From Halobacteriovorax sp. DA5 (lineage in GTDB: Bacteria > Bdellovibrionota > Bacteriovoracia > Bacteriovoracales > Bacteriovoracaceae), in contig NZ_PPDJ01000004.1 in assembly GCF_002903145.1 (NCBI RefSeq), positions 24,180 through 88,179 on the forward strand: a stretch of 64,000 bases of DNA, given 5' to 3'. The notes beneath the pieces are model-generated. The model saw nothing but the letters and a program-made list of their open reading frames with translations, had not been told where the DNA came from and made no database searches. Of the stretch, positions 63,660-64,000 are shown piece by piece. A program made the translations under genes and the position numbers. The stretch's first letter is position 1; each line of letters starts with the position of its first letter.

Positions 63660-64000
63660 ATGAAAAAAGTATTACTTCAAAGCCTAATTTTACTACTAGC
63701 AAGTACAACATTTGCAGAAGACTATGGTATTGCAAGATACAATACTCTAGATAAAGTCACAGGTAGTGGAGGCATACTACTTTTTTTTCCCTGACAATGA
63801 TGATGGAAGAAACCTCCTTAGATATGGACCAGGGACGCTTTATCATAAACAATCTAAAGAATGTGCATCAATCAACTTACTAGATACAGACAAACAACCA
63901 CTAAAAAAGATAGGCTGTCCAAAGCATGTCTTAGAAAAACTCGAGTTAGACAAAAAAGTGCGAAAACATCAAGATTGGGCCTCTTTTAAAAATGACTTAA
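63660..64000 (+). pseudogene. Exported protein gene frameshifted at a T8 tract (runs off the window)
   Basis: GAGGAG precedes an ATG at 63660 that opens a signal peptide (KKVLLQSLILLLASTTFA). The frame stops with TGA at 63792-63794, just after T8 (63781-63788). One base less in that tract (T7) would join it to an open frame that runs to the window end without a stop, reading on through FPDNDDGRNLLRYGPGTLY. This may be a pseudogene, a phase-variable gene or a sequencing error. The 3' end lies beyond the window. Family not recognised. Confidence 0.7.

Overview
The window is about 64 kb of AT-rich, gene-dense DNA from a Gram-negative bacterium. Gram-negative markers include an Omp85/BamA-like protein, RND transporters, a TesA-YbbA-YbbP set, many signal peptides and beta-barrel proteins. 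Gene content and style (many exported proteins of unknown family, RND and MMPL pumps, ABC-F proteins, monomeric isocitrate dehydrogenase, a Tad-type secretion fragment) fit a Bdellovibrionota predator such as a Halobacteriovorax/Bacteriovorax relative. That assignment is inference from style, not from a marker gene. I see no phage, insertion sequence, CRISPR array or rRNA operon. One tRNA (Arg, anticodon TCG) is present.

Layout. 1-8.3 kb: the end of a secretin gene and a TadA/CpaF ATPase, then reverse-strand aspartate kinase, EttA and a membrane protein, then a forward run (small protein, RlmI-like methyltransferase, DMT transporter, PlsC acyltransferase). 8.3-12 kb: an exported protein and a reverse nuoB-nuoC-nuoD-nuoI operon. 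12-18.5 kb: an exported HExxH protein, Fe superoxide dismutase, small exported proteins, PdxH, a large exported protein and a LysR regulator divergent from a pentapeptide-repeat protein. 19-25.4 kb: an MMPL exporter, lipA-lipB, and an ECF sigma/anti-sigma pair divergent from a lysine-rich exported protein, followed by a DUF2237 protein. 25.4-31 kb: tRNA-Arg with a duplicated hairpin repeat, an outer-membrane protein, a MltB-type lytic transglycosylase, a double SpoIIAA-like protein and monomeric isocitrate dehydrogenase. 31-37 kb: exported proteins, including a papain-fold cysteine protease operon and MsrAB. 37-46.4 kb: an RND transporter, then an Omp85-PAP2-exported protein operon. 46-56.9 kb: housekeeping and regulatory genes (Tag, dicarboxylate symporter, YceI with a divergent LysR, RRM protein, DUF1456, CvfB, CspA, HIT, flavoprotein, BLUF photoreceptor, esterase, YbiT-like ABC-F). 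57-64 kb: an Arg/Tyr/Asp repeat protein, the tesA-ybbA-ybbP operon, RecQ, and an exported-protein gene broken at a T8 tract that runs off the window.

The most distinctive signals are these. A matched pair of divergent promoters (GAAACCTTT, then GTATAA at the same spacing on both strands) joins the ECF sigma operon to the exported lysine-rich protein and defines a probable sigma recognition motif. Several genes have a -10 box six to eight bases before the start codon and no Shine-Dalgarno sequence, suggesting leaderless mRNAs. The YbiT-like ABC-F protein has a degraded second ATPase site. The Omp85-PAP2 operon and the papain-like protease operon are candidate envelope or predation modules. No intergenic stretch exceeds about 300 bases; the longest (8794-9061 and 25420-25688) are described as features.
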